The notes beneath the pieces are model-generated. The model was given only the letters and a program-made list of their open reading frames with translations. It was not told where the DNA came from and did not search any database. Both the position numbers and the translations under genes were made by a program. From Glycomyces sp. NRRL B-16210 (GTDB lineage: Bacteria > Actinomycetota > Actinomycetes > Mycobacteriales > Micromonosporaceae), in the NCBI RefSeq assembly GCF_000719515.1, contig NZ_JOGR01000009.1:124001-188000 (forward strand): a stretch of DNA of 64,000 nucleotides. Direction: 5' to 3'. Positions 54,766-63,309 of the stretch are shown here, in pieces. How positions within the stretch are numbered: the stretch's first letter is position 1; every line of letters begins with the position of its first letter.

Positions 54766-55722
54766 ATGGCCACCATCACTCAGACCAGGACCCCCAGGGC
54801 GACGCCCACCGGGCCCAGGCCCATCCTCGGCGCACGGCGCGACGTAGGACGCCAGTCGTTGATCTACCTCTTCCTGCTCATCCCGATGGCCGCCCTGGCG
54901 GCCGCGATCCCGCTCGCGTGGTCGACCGGGCTGCTGAGCTGGACCGACGTGATCTTGGCGTTCGTGTTCTTCTACGCGACCGGCCACGGCGTCACCATCG
55001 GCTTCCACCGCCTGTTCACACACGGCTCCTTCCGCCCGAACCGCGCCACGAAGATCACCCTCGCGATCGTCGGCAGCATGGCCGTGCAGGGCCCGATCAT
55101 CAACTGGGTCGCCGACCACCGCCGCCACCACGCCTACTCCGACAAAGAGGGCGACCCGCACTCGCCCTGGCTCCACGGCACCTCCGCCTGGGCGCTGACG
55201 CGCGGGTTCTGGCACGCGCACATGGGCTGGATGTTCGAGCCGCACAACACCACCAATGAAGAGCGCTTCGCCCCGGACCTGCTCAAGGACCGCGACATCG
55301 TCCGCATCGACAAGTACTTCTGGGTGTGGACGGTGCTGACCTTCGGTCTCCCGGCACTCGCCGGCGGCCTCATCACGGGCTCGTGGATGGGCGCCCTCAC
55401 GGCCTTCTTCTGGGCCGGACTGGTGCGCGTCGCCGTCCTGCACCACGCCACGTGGTCGACGAACTCGATCTGCCACATGATCGGCGAGCGGCCCTTCAAG
55501 AGCCGCGACAAGGCCGCCAACTTCTGGCCGCTCGCGCTGCTGTCCTTCGGCGAGTCCTGGCACAACTCCCACCACGCCGACCCGACCTGCGCGCGGCACG
55601 GCGTCAAGCGCGGCCAGATCGACACCTCGGCCCGCTTCATCTGGTTCTTCGAGAAGGCCGGCTGGGTCACCGACGTGAAGTGGCCCAACAAGGAACGCTT
55701 CGAAAAACTCGCCGCCGACTAG
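54766..55722 (+). CDS. Membrane fatty-acid (acyl-CoA) desaturase
   Basis: A 318-residue membrane di-iron desaturase, probably delta-9, that introduces a double bond in acyl chains. The three histidine boxes are HRLFTH (81-86), HRRHH (118-122) and HNSHH (266-270), with the fourth-type ligand in HHATWSTNS. Four membrane segments lie in two pairs, as in stearoyl-CoA desaturases. ATG 54766 has GAGGAC upstream; the open frame from 54598 covers the palindrome and is not used. Nearby operator-like sites suggest regulated membrane fluidity. Confidence 0.92.
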   Translation: MATITQTRTPRATPTGPRPILGARRDVGRQSLIYLFLLIPMAALAAAIPLAWSTGLLSWTDVILAFVFFYATGHGVTIGFHRLFTHGSFRPNRATKITLAIVGSMAVQGPIINWVADHRRHHAYSDKEGDPHSPWLHGTSAWALTRGFWHAHMGWMFEPHNTTNEERFAPDLLKDRDIVRIDKYFWVWTVLTFGLPALAGGLITGSWMGALTAFFWAGLVRVAVLHHATWSTNSICHMIGERPFKSRDKAANFWPLALLSFGESWHNSHHADPTCARHGVKRGQIDTSARFIWFFEKAGWVTDVKWPNKERFEKLAAD

Positions 55723-55742
55723 AGTATTGCCGCGACGACTCT

Positions 55743-55783
55743 TACGACCAAGGCTGCGTACCGAGTACGCGGCCTTGGTCGTA
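55743..55783 (+). terminator. Terminator after the desaturase
   Basis: An 11-bp stem (55743-55753 with 55773-55783) encloses a second 6-bp stem (55756-55761 with 55765-55770). It begins 21 bases after the stop. From 55784 to 56009 I see no gene, only three loose copies of a CGAAG(C/T)G(C/T)nTG motif. Confidence 0.75.
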
Positions 55784-56009
55784 TCCGTGATCGGAGGCGG
55801 AAACCGGGCCTGTTGGGAGCTGAAGCGCCAGAGTCGTAGCCGGGGGCGAAGCGCTCGTGTCGTTTTCGGGGCCGGAGCCCCCTGCATTGGTCTCGGGCCC
55901 GAAGCGCCTGCGCCGTTCATCGCGGGCCACTTTCAGGACCGTAGCCAACCGCATTGCTCTCCGGCCCGAAGTGCTTGCGCCGCTTCTCACTGGCCATTCA
56001 TTGCGAGCC

Positions 56010-56657
56010 TTAAGCGCCGAATCCGGCCGCCCTGAACCCCGCATAGCCCAATGCCGCAAGGGGAATCGCCACACCGAGTGCGAGGAGTCGAGTCCGCCAG
56101 CCGCGTCCCAGCACCAGCGGCAATGCGATGCCGATCGCCGCCGTGATGGCCGCCGTCGCCAGACCGTCGGCCCTGTAGGCCTCCTCCATGTTCGACTGCC
56201 GACCCAGCAGCACCGCCGCCTCCGCGAGGAACACCCCGCTCAGTGCGGCGAGGCCGACCACGGCCCGCCAGCGCGTGTCCGACCGCGACCAGGCCCCGAA
56301 CGTTCCGAACACCACCCCGGCCAGGACCCCGAAGACCACCCAGAGCACCGCCGTCGGCGACCACAGGTTCGCGACGTTGTCGTTCTGCACCAGCGCCGCC
56401 GCCAGGTAGTAGCTCTCGACCGCGACGACCAGCAGCACCACTCCGGCGAGCGCCGGCCGCCATCGGCCCGCCCGCACCCAGGCGCCGATCGCGAAGGCTC
56501 CGACCGCCCAGACGGCGCTCGAATTGGCGAGGTTCGCCCAGGGGTAGGGGAGTTCCCGCTGTGCGATCAGGTCGACCGCGCCGAGCGCGATCCCCGCGAC
56601 GACCGCGACCGCCAGGATCAGAGGCAGCCGACGCCGCCCGGTGTGTTCTTGAGGCAT
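56010..56657 (-). CDS. DUF6518-like membrane protein
   Basis: A 215-residue protein with six to seven hydrophobic segments. The pattern DLIAQRELPYPWANLANSSAVWAVGAFAIGAW resembles a family of actinobacterial membrane proteins annotated as DUF6518. The start ATG 56657 has TACTCC five bases upstream, possibly another leaderless gene. No function is known. It diverges from the lipoprotein gene, and the 296-bp gap between them holds a heptamer array. Confidence 0.65.
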   Translation of the reverse strand: MPQEHTGRRRLPLILAVAVVAGIALGAVDLIAQRELPYPWANLANSSAVWAVGAFAIGAWVRAGRWRPALAGVVLLVVAVESYYLAAALVQNDNVANLWSPTAVLWVVFGVLAGVVFGTFGAWSRSDTRWRAVVGLAALSGVFLAEAAVLLGRQSNMEEAYRADGLATAAITAAIGIALPLVLGRGWRTRLLALGVAIPLAALGYAGFRAAGFGA

Positions 56658-56781
56658 GGCCGGGAGTATCCCATGGGGCGTCCCGAAGTCGACCGGAGGG
56701 ATACCGGGTATTCATGGAGTGTGTGGTCCCTGCCGTCGTTCCTCGCTGCGGCTTTCTATCCAGGCCGCTCGTGCGAGGCTC

Positions 56782-56863
56782 GGTCGGTGGTCGGTGGTCG
56801 GTGGTCGGTGGTCGGTGGTCGGTGGTCGGTGGTCGGTGGTCGGTGGTCGGTGGTCGGTGGTTG
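56782..56863. repeat. Heptamer array (GGTCGGT), about 11 copies
   Basis: An uninterrupted run of GGTCGGT units. Because 7 is not a multiple of 3, all three frames of a strand encode the same 7-residue peptide. It lies in the divergent promoter region between 56657 and 56954, so copy-number change would alter the distance between regulatory sites and starts. Confidence 0.9.
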
Positions 56864-56953
56864 CTGGTCGCCGGACCGGCGTGCCGCCTTGCCGCGGGTA
56901 GGATCGGCCCGGCAACCGACTGTCGCCTCCCTCCCGTCGAACGGATTCCCGCT

Positions 56954-58162
56954 TTGCGCTTGCGCCGATTCGCGCCGCCACTCGCTCTCGTCCTCCTCGC
57001 CGCAGCAGCCTGCACCGGCACCACCGATCCCGCCTCGTCGGCGGACACCGCATCGCCGGAGAACGCGGCGCCTCCGGAGAACATGGAGCAGCTCGATCGG
57101 CTCTGGACCGATGTCGTGGAAGCGCAGACCCGCCTGCGGCTCATCGAGACCGAACTGACCATCGAATGCCTCGCGGCCGAAGGCTTCACCTCTCACAACG
57201 TCCGATCCATGACGAACTCGTGGAGTTACAAGAGCCCCGCGCCGAGCGTGATTCTCGCCGGCCTCGACGATCCGATCGGCTTTCCCGACGCCGCCGAGGC
57301 CGAGACCCGCGCGCTCGGCCACTGGCTCAGCTTCGCCGAAGCCTACGGCGACCAGGCTGGCATTGACCTGAACACCGCGGAGCAGGAAGCAGCGCAACAG
57401 GAGGCCGAAACGGACGAGTCCGAGACGGCGGTCGTCGACCTGTCCTCCTTCGAATCGGCGGGTGAAGGCTGGGATGACCTTTCCGCCCGCGAGCAGATGG
57501 TGTGGGAGATCGCCTACCGCGGCGCCGACTGGGCCACCATCAGCAAGGCCGCGAGCGTCCTCACCGCCGACGACTGGGAGGCCGTGGGCCTGCCCGGCGG
57601 CGAATGGGTCGAGGCCGACGCGATGACCGGCAGTCCCGAAGGCTGCCAAGGCGAAGTGCTCACCGAGCTGCACGGCGAACCGCGTCAAGTCGACAACGGT
57701 TCCGATGCCGCGCAATGGGTCTGGGGCCCGATCCTCGAACTCGACGCCGGCGGGTTCGCGCCGATCGCGGTCGGCGTCGTCCCCGAAGCCGAGAGTTTCG
57801 AGACCTGCCTCGCCGATTCGGGCCATGCGGAGTGGACGCTCTCGGCGTCCGGAGGTCTCGACTTCGACGACCACTGGCGCGAGCAGTACCTCCCCGAGGC
57901 CGCGCAGGACGTCGTGGACGGGGTCACCGAATACCGGTACTCGGACATCACCGAAGCCGACCGCGAGAACTACGAGACGGTGAAGGCCGCCGAATTCGAG
58001 GCCGCGGCCGCGATCGCCGCCTGCGACGAATCCAGCGGCTACTCCGCGGCGGCGAGCCTCCAATACGAGGAGACCATCGCCGCGTCGTTCCTGGAGCACG
58101 CCCCCGCCCAGCAGGCGTACCTCGCTGAACTCGAGGCGGCGCTGGCGGCGATCGACGCCTGA
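56954..58162 (+). CDS. Secreted lipoprotein of unknown function
   Basis: A protein of about 402 residues with a lipoprotein signal: basic RLRRF, hydrophobic APPLALVLL, lipobox LAAAAC with the lipidated cysteine near residue 18. The mature part is acidic and helical, with cysteines in IECLAAEGF, EGCQGE, FETCLADSG and AACDESSG. No known domain is recognised; several actinobacteria have similar long acidic lipoproteins. The start is uncertain: TTG at 56954 or 56962 region is the first start near the signal, since the frame upstream runs into the heptamer array. Confidence 0.65.
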   Translation: MRLRRFAPPLALVLLAAAACTGTTDPASSADTASPENAAPPENMEQLDRLWTDVVEAQTRLRLIETELTIECLAAEGFTSHNVRSMTNSWSYKSPAPSVILAGLDDPIGFPDAAEAETRALGHWLSFAEAYGDQAGIDLNTAEQEAAQQEAETDESETAVVDLSSFESAGEGWDDLSAREQMVWEIAYRGADWATISKAASVLTADDWEAVGLPGGEWVEADAMTGSPEGCQGEVLTELHGEPRQVDNGSDAAQWVWGPILELDAGGFAPIAVGVVPEAESFETCLADSGHAEWTLSASGGLDFDDHWREQYLPEAAQDVVDGVTEYRYSDITEADRENYETVKAAEFEAAAAIAACDESSGYSAAASLQYEETIAASFLEHAPAQQAYLAELEAALAAIDA

Positions 58163-58281
58163 GCCCGGCCGGCTCGAACGAGCGCCCTGGCGGGGTGTTG
58201 AACCACCGAGTCACCGTGCCTGAACCCGGCCGGCTCGAACAAGCGCCTTGACGGAGTGTCGTACCACCGCGTCACTGTTGA
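58160..58281. repeat. Two 61-bp direct repeats after the lipoprotein gene
   Basis: Unit 1 (58160-58220) and unit 2 (58221-58281) are adjacent, about 80-85 percent identical, and each contains CCCGGCCGGCTCGAAC and GTGT(T/C)G(A/T)ACCACCG. The first unit begins at the lipoprotein stop codon. Nothing else is seen up to 58433. Confidence 0.75.
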
Positions 58282-58433
58282 AGCGGGGGGACCTCCGCAC
58301 CGACACGCCCGACCGCGGGGCGCGGACAGGCCACTGTGGATCCGCTGCGAAGTCACCGACCCGAGGAATCCGCTCAGCGGCGGTTCTCTCCAGGCCGGCG
58401 CTCGCTTCCTGCTTGCGGCTCAAGCCATGCGCG

Positions 58434-59048
58434 CTAGCCGGCGGCCATGTCTCCGGTGGCCGGGTCTCCCTGGGGCTCGAAGTCGAGCTTGACCGTTCCG
58501 TTCGGGAAGACGCTCGAATTCACCAGCCGCAGCGCCGACGGCACGGTCCCGGCCTCGAACACGCGCTTCCCCCGGCCGAGCACCAGCGGATACACCCACA
58601 GGTTCAGCCGGTCCACCAGACCCAGGTTCAGCAGCGACTGGAGCAGGTCGAGACTGCCGATCACCTGGACCTCGTCGTGGCGCTCCTTCAAGGCCGCCAC
58701 CGCCTCGGCGAGGTCACCTCCCAGAACACTGGAGTTGTTCCAGCCCAGCGGGTCCGCGAGCGTCCTGCTCGCGACGTACTTCGGGACCTCGTTGAGCAGG
58801 CCCTTGAACTCGATCTCGTCCGGCGCGCTTGGCCAGTACGCCTCGAAGATGTCGTAGGTCTTGCGGCCGAGCAGCAGCGCGTCCATGCTCTTGGCCTGGT
58901 CGAACACGAGGCCGTCGGCCGCCGGCTCGATCAGCGGCGCCTGCCAGCCGCCGTAATCGAAGCCGCTGTCCTTGTCCTCGTCGGGCCCGCCCGGGGCCTG
59001 CGCGACCCCGTCGAGGGTCATGAACTCGGTGACGATGAGCTTGCCCAT
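58434..59048 (-). CDS. Dihydrofolate-reductase-fold protein (RibD C-domain type)
   Basis: A 204-residue protein of the YyaP/YwjB group: LIVTEFMTLDGVAQAPGGPDED at the N-terminus, LLLGRKTYDIFEAYWP, a nucleotide-binding VQVIGSLDLLQSLLNLGLVDRLNLWVYPLVLGRGKRVFE, and a final beta strand. These bind NADPH-like cofactors but are not true dihydrofolate reductases; substrates are generally unknown. The regulator at 59130 lies upstream on the same strand. Confidence 0.85.
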   Translation of the reverse strand: MGKLIVTEFMTLDGVAQAPGGPDEDKDSGFDYGGWQAPLIEPAADGLVFDQAKSMDALLLGRKTYDIFEAYWPSAPDEIEFKGLLNEVPKYVASRTLADPLGWNNSSVLGGDLAEAVAALKERHDEVQVIGSLDLLQSLLNLGLVDRLNLWVYPLVLGRGKRVFEAGTVPSALRLVNSSVFPNGTVKLDFEPQGDPATGDMAAG

Positions 59049-59129
59049 GGTCCGTCCCTTTCGCTTGGGAATCCTCGCCTGTAGAGACGAGCCCGCGAGC
59101 CGGGACTCATCGGCGCCCGCGCGGCCCCG

Positions 59130-59774
59130 CTAGCGAATGAAGTCGGCGAAACCGCGGAACATCGCCTCCAGCGCCACGTCGAACCGTGCGTCCTCGCCTT
59201 GCGGCCGGGGGGTGCCGATCGCCTCGGCTATGAGCGGGAACTCCTGCGGATCGACGCCGGTCAGGCGTTCCTCCTTCGCGGCCGCCCCGTCCGGCACGGT
59301 GGTCGGGGAGGTCGCGACGTGGCCGACGACGAACTCCGTCAGCGAATACACCAGGTCCATGGCCGTCCTCGTCGGAAAGCCCGCCTTGCGCAACTCCCGC
59401 AGGCCGTACTCCATGACCCGCAGGCTCTGCGGGGTCACCGCGGGGCGCGTGATCACCGCCGGCATGAGGCTCGGGTGCGCGAGGAGCGTCGCCCGCAGCG
59501 AGCGGGCGTAGCCGCGAAGCCACGCCTGCCAGGACGCGTCCTCCTCCAGCGACAGTGTGGCCAGCGAGAACACGTGCTCGACCAGGCCGTCGAGCAGGGC
59601 CTCCTTGTTCGCGAAGTAGTTGTAGAGGGTCATCGCCTCCACGCCGACCTCGGCGCCGAGCCGGCGCATCGACAGCTTCGCGAGCCCGTCCCGGTCCACC
59701 AGCCGCACCGCGCCCTCGAGCACGGCCTCACGGGTCAGCCCGGCCTTCTGGCCGCGGGTCCGATTGGCGGTCAT
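59130..59774 (-). CDS. TetR-family regulator (TetR_C type)
   Basis: A 214-residue regulator. The N-terminal HTH region is LTREAVLEGAVRLVDRDGLAKLSMRRLGAEVGVEAMTLYNYFANKEALLDGL, close to the class that controls tetracycline-like efflux. The helical C-domain has LVYSLTEFVVGHVATS. GAGGGGG lies before ATG 59774, and TATACT on the minus strand (59805-59812 area) is a good -10. Inverted repeats at 59795-59840 between it and the divergent gene at 59883 are its likely operators. Confidence 0.87.
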   Translation of the reverse strand: MTANRTRGQKAGLTREAVLEGAVRLVDRDGLAKLSMRRLGAEVGVEAMTLYNYFANKEALLDGLVEHVFSLATLSLEEDASWQAWLRGYARSLRATLLAHPSLMPAVITRPAVTPQSLRVMEYGLRELRKAGFPTRTAMDLVYSLTEFVVGHVATSPTTVPDGAAAKEERLTGVDPQEFPLIAEAIGTPRPQGEDARFDVALEAMFRGFADFIR

Positions 59775-59794
59775 GGTGCCCCCTCTTGATTATT

Positions 59795-59840
59795 CATACG
59801 ACGTAAGTATAGGGTGCGAGAAGGAAACATACATCGTATG
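59795..59840. promoter_or_regulatory. Paired operator in the TetR divergent promoter
   Basis: CATACGACGTA (59795-59805) and TACATCGTATG (59830-59840) are inverted copies differing at one base. Each also contains a small dyad (ATAC...GTAT). The pair covers both divergent promoters. Confidence 0.7.
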
Positions 59841-59882
59841 ATTCGATGGCGTTCACCCGCGCCGTCGAGCGAAGGGAAACCA

Positions 59883-60356
59883 ATGTCCGCTGACACCCGA
59901 ACCCAGGTGAGGCCCGCGTCCCGGCCGCGGCTGCTCCTCGCCATGTACCTAGGGCTCGCGCTGACCGCGATCGCCGCGGTCGCGCCCCTGATCGACATCG
60001 CCACGGTCGACACCCTGACCGACCACGTGCGCCAGGCCTACCCCGACTGGCCCGCGAGCGAGGTGGGCAAGGACCGCGACGCGATCGCGACCTACCTCGC
60101 GGCCACCGGGGGACTGGGCCTCGTGTGCTGGCTCGTCGCGATCGGGGCGGTCGCCACGGGGCGCCGCTGGGCCCGCGGCCTGGTGACCGCCCTCTTCGCG
60201 GTCGGGACGCTGATCGCCCTCACCAACATGTCCCTCGGCGGCGAGGGCTACGACACGATCCTGCCGCCCGCCTACGGCGCCCTCGGGCTGCTGCCGTGCC
60301 TCGCCGGACTCGCGGCGGTGATCCTCGTCTGGCGCAAGGACAAGAACGCGACCTGA
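59883..60356 (+). CDS. Four-helix membrane protein, probable TetR target
   Basis: A 157-residue protein with hydrophobic segments at about 18-38, 74-94, 98-116 and 128-148. The region LTDHVRQAYPDWPASEVGKDRDAIATYLAATG forms an extracytoplasmic loop, a pattern seen in small actinobacterial membrane proteins next to TetR genes. AAGGGAAA precedes ATG 59883. Function unknown; its divergence from the TetR gene across paired operators suggests it is the regulated target. Confidence 0.72.
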   Translation: MSADTRTQVRPASRPRLLLAMYLGLALTAIAAVAPLIDIATVDTLTDHVRQAYPDWPASEVGKDRDAIATYLAATGGLGLVCWLVAIGAVATGRRWARGLVTALFAVGTLIALTNMSLGGEGYDTILPPAYGALGLLPCLAGLAAVILVWRKDKNAT

Positions 60357-60366
60357 CCAGGACGCC

Positions 60367-60750
60367 TCAACCGTGCGCGGCCTCCGGGACCGCCTCACCA
60401 CGAGGCTCGGGTTCGCCGTCGACGAACCGGAGCATCGAGTCGAGGCGGTCCCGGACCGCCGTCAAGTTCTCCACCTGCGAGGCGATCCGCGCACGCTCGG
60501 CCTCCAGCACCGCCTTCTGCTCGGCGGTGACCTCATCGCGGTGGCGGCACCGCTTCAACTTCGCGATCGCCCGACTGGGCAGTCCCGCCGAGAGCATCAT
60601 CCGGATCCACCGCACCGTCTCCACCGCCTCCGGCTCGTACAGCCGCTGCCCGCTCGAACTGCGCTCCGAGACCAGCAGCCCCTGCTTCTCGTAATACCGC
60701 AGCGAACGCACGCTCGCCCCCGTCGCCTCGGCCAACTCCCCGATCCGCAT
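60367..60750 (-). CDS. MerR-family regulator
   Basis: A 127-residue MerR-type activator: winged HTH at the N-terminus (MRIGELAEATGASVRSLRYYEKQGLL.SERSSSGQRLYEPEAVETVRWI), a long dimerisation helix (about 75-115) and a short C-terminus without metal-binding cysteines. AGGAGG lies before ATG 60750; the frame to 60780 is not used. It diverges from the SDR gene, whose promoter has the stretched spacer and central dyad typical of MerR control. Confidence 0.88.
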   Translation of the reverse strand: MRIGELAEATGASVRSLRYYEKQGLLVSERSSSGQRLYEPEAVETVRWIRMMLSAGLPSRAIAKLKRCRHRDEVTAEQKAVLEAERARIASQVENLTAVRDRLDSMLRFVDGEPEPRGEAVPEAAHG

Positions 60751-60783
60751 CCGCGCCCCTCCTGTGGTCTCCGACACCAATAT

Positions 60784-60815
60784 TTGCCTCTGACACCGAT
60801 GTCAGGTCTTAGCGT
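60784..60815 (+). promoter_or_regulatory. MerR-type promoter with central dyad
   Basis: TTGCCT (60784-60789) and TAGCGT (60810-60815) are separated by 20 bp (19 if TTAGCG is used). The spacer holds the perfect dyad CTGACA-CCGA-TGTCAG (60790-60805). Stretched spacers with a dyad are the hallmark of promoters that MerR proteins twist into an active form. Confidence 0.78.
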
Positions 60816-60858
60816 TGGCCGCGCAACAGCGACCCACGCTCGAGAACGGAAGCGCCAC

Positions 60859-61581
60859 ATGAACCTCCACGGATCCACCGCCCTCGTCACCGGCGCCAAC
60901 CGCGGCATCGGCCGCCACTTCGCACGGCAACTACTGGAACGCGGCGCGACCAAGGTCTATGCCGCCGCACGCAATCCCGAACAGATCGACCTGCCCGGCG
61001 TCGAACCGATCCGGCTCGACATCACCGACCCCGACTCGGTCGCCGCGGCAGCCAAAGCCGCCCCCGACGTGACGGTCCTCATCAACAACGCCGGCATCGC
61101 GACCTTCCAGAACCTCGTCACCGGCGACGCCGACGCGGCCCGGACCGAGATGGAGACCAACTTCTTCGGCACGCTCAACATGGTGCGGGCCTTCGCGCCC
61201 GCGCTGGCCGCGAACGGCGGCGGGGCGATCCTCAACATCCTCTCGGTCCTGTCGTGGCGCTCGGTCAACCTCGCGACCGCCTACGCCGCTTCGAAGGCCG
61301 CCTCGTGGAGCCTCACCAACGGCGCCCGCCTGGAGCTGGCCGCCCAGGGCACGCAGGTGACGGGACTGCACGTCAGCGGCGTCGACACCGACATGCTCGC
61401 CGCGGTCGAGGCCGACAAGAGCGACCCGGCCGACGTCGCCCGCGCGGGACTCGACGGCATCGAGGCCGGCGCGCTCGAAGTGCTCGCCGATCAGGCCGCG
61501 ATCGACCTCAAAGCCACCCTGAACGCCGACCTGCGCGACCTCTACCCCGAACTCACCGCCAATCAGCTCACTGCCGGATAG
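60859..61581 (+). CDS. Short-chain dehydrogenase/reductase
   Basis: A 240-residue classical SDR. The cofactor motif TGANRGIG (TGxxxGxG), NNAG, the catalytic serine in ILNILSVLSW and YAASK of the active-site YxxxK are all present. The residue after the first strand (R in AAARNP) suggests NADP(H) preference. The substrate is unknown. Transcription is probably activated by the divergent MerR protein. Confidence 0.9.
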   Translation: MNLHGSTALVTGANRGIGRHFARQLLERGATKVYAAARNPEQIDLPGVEPIRLDITDPDSVAAAAKAAPDVTVLINNAGIATFQNLVTGDADAARTEMETNFFGTLNMVRAFAPALAANGGGAILNILSVLSWRSVNLATAYAASKAASWSLTNGARLELAAQGTQVTGLHVSGVDTDMLAAVEADKSDPADVARAGLDGIEAGALEVLADQAAIDLKATLNADLRDLYPELTANQLTAG

Positions 61582-61617
61582 GTCACAGCCAGTTCGCTCA
61601 CTGCCGGTTAGTGCACC

Positions 61618-61645
61618 GCCGGGCCCGTGCTCGCACGGGCCCGGC
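61618..61645 (+). terminator. Terminator after the SDR gene
   Basis: A 12-bp perfect stem (61618-61629 with 61634-61645) with a CTCG loop. Just before it, a 15-base segment containing the SDR stop codon (CTCACTGCCGGATAG) is repeated with one change, a small tandem duplication. Confidence 0.78.
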
Positions 61646-61672
61646 ATGGACCGGAGCGCGCATAATCGATCG

Positions 61673-62434
61673 ATGCGCCCTCCGAAACCCTGGCCCGGCG
61701 ACCCCGACACCTTCTGGGCCGCCACCGCCACCGGCATCGACACGCTGCCGCGCCGCACACCGCCCGACCTCTCCCGCTTCGAGGACTTCGAACGCCTCGC
61801 CGGCTGGCCGAAACCCGGCGCGGGCTCGGCGATCATCTGGGGCGTGTTCGGCGCCGCATACCTCGTCTACGCGATCGTGGCGTTCGCTATCCGCCCCGAT
61901 CCGGTCGACGGGGCCGAGGGCCTCTGGGCCGCCTTCGATGTCGCCGTGCGCTGGCACTGGGTCATCGCTCTGGCGGCCGGCGTGCTGGCCCTCCTCCACG
62001 CGCCCCGGGTCTACCGCAAGGACCGGCGCGACCACCCCAAGGAGGTCCGCGACATGTACGAGGCGGCCCGCGACCGCGGCGTGATGGTCGAGACCTTCCC
62101 GACCGACTTCAAGGTCCACGGCAGCGGAGGCTGGTCCAGTGCCGTGGTCGGGATCGACGCGCGCCTCGACCCCGTGGCCGCCGCGCGGATCCGGCGGGCG
62201 TTCAAGGACTGGTTCGCGCACCTCAGGACCGACGCGAAGACCGCCAACGCGGTGCGCGACCACAACGGCGAGCGCGAGGTGCGGCCCGCTGCGGACATCT
62301 TCGGGCCCGAGGCCGAAGGCGGCTATCTCATCAGGCACGACTACTTCCGCAAGCGCTGGATGCTGCTCGTGCCCGACCCGCCGAACTCGAGCAAGCGGTG
62401 GGACCAGCTCCCCGTCGACGAATCGGCCGCCTGA
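61673..62434 (+). CDS. Membrane protein of unknown function
   Basis: A 253-residue protein with a Pro-rich cytoplasmic N-terminus, two hydrophobic segments (about 54-72 and 91-111) and a soluble C-terminal part of 140 residues rich in basic and aromatic residues. CATAAT ends six bases before ATG 61673, the same leaderless arrangement seen at several genes here. I do not recognise a family. It converges with the hydrolase, with seven bases between the stops. Confidence 0.65.
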   Translation: MRPPKPWPGDPDTFWAATATGIDTLPRRTPPDLSRFEDFERLAGWPKPGAGSAIIWGVFGAAYLVYAIVAFAIRPDPVDGAEGLWAAFDVAVRWHWVIALAAGVLALLHAPRVYRKDRRDHPKEVRDMYEAARDRGVMVETFPTDFKVHGSGGWSSAVVGIDARLDPVAAARIRRAFKDWFAHLRTDAKTANAVRDHNGEREVRPAADIFGPEAEGGYLIRHDYFRKRWMLLVPDPPNSSKRWDQLPVDESAA

Positions 62435-62441
62435 ACCGGGA

Positions 62442-63281
62442 TCAGGCGAGGTCGGCGAGCACGCCCGCGAGTTCCTCGGGGCGCACGAGGACGCCCACGT
62501 GGCTCGACTCGATGGTGCGCACGTCGAACAGGTTCTGCGGGGTGAGCGCGTCCGCCTCCTTGATGAACAGGTCCTGGAGCTCGACCGGGATCGACGTGTC
62601 CCGCGCGAGCCGGATATAGGTGCGCGGCAGCCGGCCCCAGGTCTCGGCATCCGCGCGGTCGTCGGGGCCGCCCGCGTCGCGGCTCTCGTCCGGGGTGAGG
62701 GTGCTCAGGAAGACCCGGAACTCGTCGTCGGTGCCGTCGGCGAGCAGCGACTCCTTGAGCGCCGCGAGCAGGACCGGGTCGGTGGTGCGCCAGTTCATCC
62801 GCACCGCGCCGAGCCGCGCCGGGTTCGCCGCCGTCACGCCCATCACCCCGTCGAGGACGCTCCCGGAGTTCTCCGGGCGGACCACGTACTCGCGCGGGGA
62901 GTGGTCGACGCAGCACCAGGCCGACATGTACACCAGGTGGTCCAGCAGCTCCGGGTGGCGGTTCGCCACGGGGGTGAGAGTGAGGCCGCCGCGGCTGTGG
63001 GCGACCGCGATCACCGGGCCGTGCTCCTTGGCGCGGCGCAGGAGCGCGACCATGTGCTCGACGTTCGCCTCCAGGCCCACACCGACGAGGTTCGACGGCG
63101 CCACGGCCAGCTCGGCCGCGTCCTGCGTCTGGTAGGCCGAGGGGAAGCCCGCCCCGAAGCCGTGGCCGGGCAGGTCCACCGCGAGCGACCGGTGCCCCAG
63201 CAGCGCCAGCTCCCGCTGAAGTGGCGCCCAACTGAACGAATTGGCGTTGGAACCGTGGATGAGTACGAACGTCGGCGTCAT
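62442..63281 (-). CDS. Alpha/beta hydrolase
   Basis: A 279-residue hydrolase. FVLIHGSNANSFSW carries the oxyanion-hole HG motif, VIAVAHSRGGLTL the nucleophile elbow with the serine, and IESSHVGVLVRPEELAGVLADLA the catalytic histidine near the C-terminus. The lid region (about 130-190) is long. It resembles plant-esterase/hydroxynitrile-lyase-like hydrolases. GATAAT ends six bases before ATG 63281, again leaderless; the frame to 63344 is not used. Confidence 0.88.
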   Translation of the reverse strand: MTPTFVLIHGSNANSFSWAPLQRELALLGHRSLAVDLPGHGFGAGFPSAYQTQDAAELAVAPSNLVGVGLEANVEHMVALLRRAKEHGPVIAVAHSRGGLTLTPVANRHPELLDHLVYMSAWCCVDHSPREYVVRPENSGSVLDGVMGVTAANPARLGAVRMNWRTTDPVLLAALKESLLADGTDDEFRVFLSTLTPDESRDAGGPDDRADAETWGRLPRTYIRLARDTSIPVELQDLFIKEADALTPQNLFDVRTIESSHVGVLVRPEELAGVLADLA

Positions 63282-63309
63282 GGCCCGATTATCGCACCGG
63301 TGGTGAGAC

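Noticed and set aside
55727..56035. 102-residue ORF after the desaturase
   Set aside because: It begins inside the terminator hairpin and has no domain or ribosome site.
56243..56953. Extension of the lipoprotein frame through the heptamer array
   Set aside because: It would bury the lipoprotein signal inside a repeat-derived sequence and oppose another gene; the signal peptide defines the start region.
59814..59882. Earlier start for the membrane protein at 59883
   Set aside because: The extra 23 codons overlap the operator and promoter; GAAGGGAAA precedes ATG 59883.
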